Shown: positions 34,660-35,015 of the stretch, in pieces
How the letters are laid out: each line of letters opens with the position of its first letter
Numbering within the stretch: position 1 is the stretch's first letter
Origin: Bacteroidia bacterium
GTDB lineage: Bacteria; Bacteroidota; Bacteroidia; B-17B0; Aurantibacillaceae
Direction of reading: 5' to 3'
DNA length: 35,015 bases
NCBI GenBank assembly: GCA_021740825.1
Contig: JAIOZA010000030.1
Span: 1-35,015, forward strand
Made by a program: the position numbers and the translations under genes
The notes under the pieces: model-generated
What the model saw: the letters and a program-made list of their open reading frames with translations, nothing else
The model's database searches: none
What the model was told of the DNA's origin: nothing

Positions 34660-35015
34660 TTAATTTGTTCTTATTGCTTCTACTGGGTCTAATTGCGAGG
34701 CCCCATAAGCAGGAATAAAGCCACTTATAATTCCAATTAAAACCGAAATAGTTAAACCTAAAATAATATTGCTACGCGTTAAGGTAATTTCCATATCAAT
34801 TACTCCACCGGCTGCGAAAGTGAGCAAGTAGATAATTAATAATCCTATTATCCCTCCTATTAAAGATAAAAAAACGGCTTCAAATAAAAATTGTGCTAAA
34901 ATAAAATAATTTTTAGCACCTAATGACTTTTGAATTCCGATTAAGTTGGTACGCTCTCGAACAGATACAAACATAATATTGGCAATGCCAAAACCACCCA
35001 CTAAAATTGAAAAAC
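34660..35015 (-). CDS. C-terminus of a MacB/FtsX-type ABC transporter permease, cut by the window edge
   Basis: At least 117 residues, open to the right edge. SILVGGFGIANIMFVSVRER, then IGIQKSLGAK, is the signature of the FtsX domain of MacB-like permeases, and GFIPAYGASQLDPVEAIRTN is the typical C-terminal end. Three of the four membrane helices are visible. The family exports macrolides, lipoproteins or peptides, or couples ATP hydrolysis to periplasmic work. The ATPase and the periplasmic domain lie outside the window. The GTG at 35001 is internal, not a real start. Confidence 0.88.
   Translation of the reverse strand, partial: FSILVGGFGIANIMFVSVRERTNLIGIQKSLGAKNYFILAQFLFEAVFLSLIGGIIGLLIIYLLTFAAGGVIDMEITLTRSNIILGLTISVLIGIISGFIPAYGASQLDPVEAIRTN

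Noticed and set aside
1..35015. CRISPR array, prophage, transposase, restriction or other defence genes
   Set aside because: No regularly spaced repeats and no integrase, transposase, phage, nuclease or toxin-type proteins were seen. RecQ and RadA are housekeeping repair proteins here.

Overview
This window looks like ordinary chromosome of a member of the Bacteroidota with low GC content. I base that on the following: several start codons have TAnnTTTG-type -7 boxes close upstream and no obvious Shine-Dalgarno sequences; DnaE carries a fused N-terminal DEDDh exonuclease; one protein carries FKIMHWPGA membrane motifs of the kind known from GldL; one secreted protein ends like a type IX secretion sorting domain; EF-P has a PGNLRAF loop. 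I cannot place it more finely than phylum. I see no prophage, insertion sequence, CRISPR array or rRNA operon.

Layout. 1-142: start of an exported protein running off the left edge, then a roughly 500-base AT-rich intergenic stretch holding a repeat-like element. 633-5729 (-): DNA polymerase III alpha (dnaE) preceded by a bPH2-type membrane protein. 5904-7501 (+): a PadR-family regulator and a membrane protein with two HWPGA motifs, probably a regulator/target pair. 7547-10995 (-): a tightly packed set of M16 peptidase homologue (catalytic residues lost), GT4 glycosyltransferase and heptose-phosphate kinase. 11239-12589: rsmI and an rluE-like pseudouridine synthase, convergent. 12712-19542: a secreted sorting-domain-like protein, a small membrane protein, a WG-repeat protein and a very large NtrY-like histidine kinase. 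19645-24012 (+): a TMTC-like GT-C membrane protein with TPRs and a DUF4153 membrane protein, separated by a strong terminator. 24030-28316 (-): radA, ispE, tRNA-His, efp, accA. 28623-31884: surface-glycan genes (GT9, FkbM methyltransferase, divergent Wzx-like flippase). 31932-35015 (-): recQ, a small membrane protein and the C-terminus of a MacB/FtsX-type permease.

Functional themes are information processing (dnaE, recQ, radA, rsmI, rluE, efp, tRNA-His), envelope glycan assembly (heptose kinase, GT4, GT9, flippase, TMTC-like protein) and envelope sensing (histidine kinase, PadR pair, WG-repeat protein). I do not see a clear new defence or mobile system. The observations most worth a second look are the PadR-linked protein with two GldL-like membrane motifs and a possible GldM-like periplasmic region, the calcium-binding-type insert in the first loop of the TMTC-like protein, the exonuclease-DnaE fusion with a degraded PHP site, two interleaved inverted repeats of identical 8-N11-8 geometry upstream of radA, and an inverted repeat overlapping the padR -7 box.
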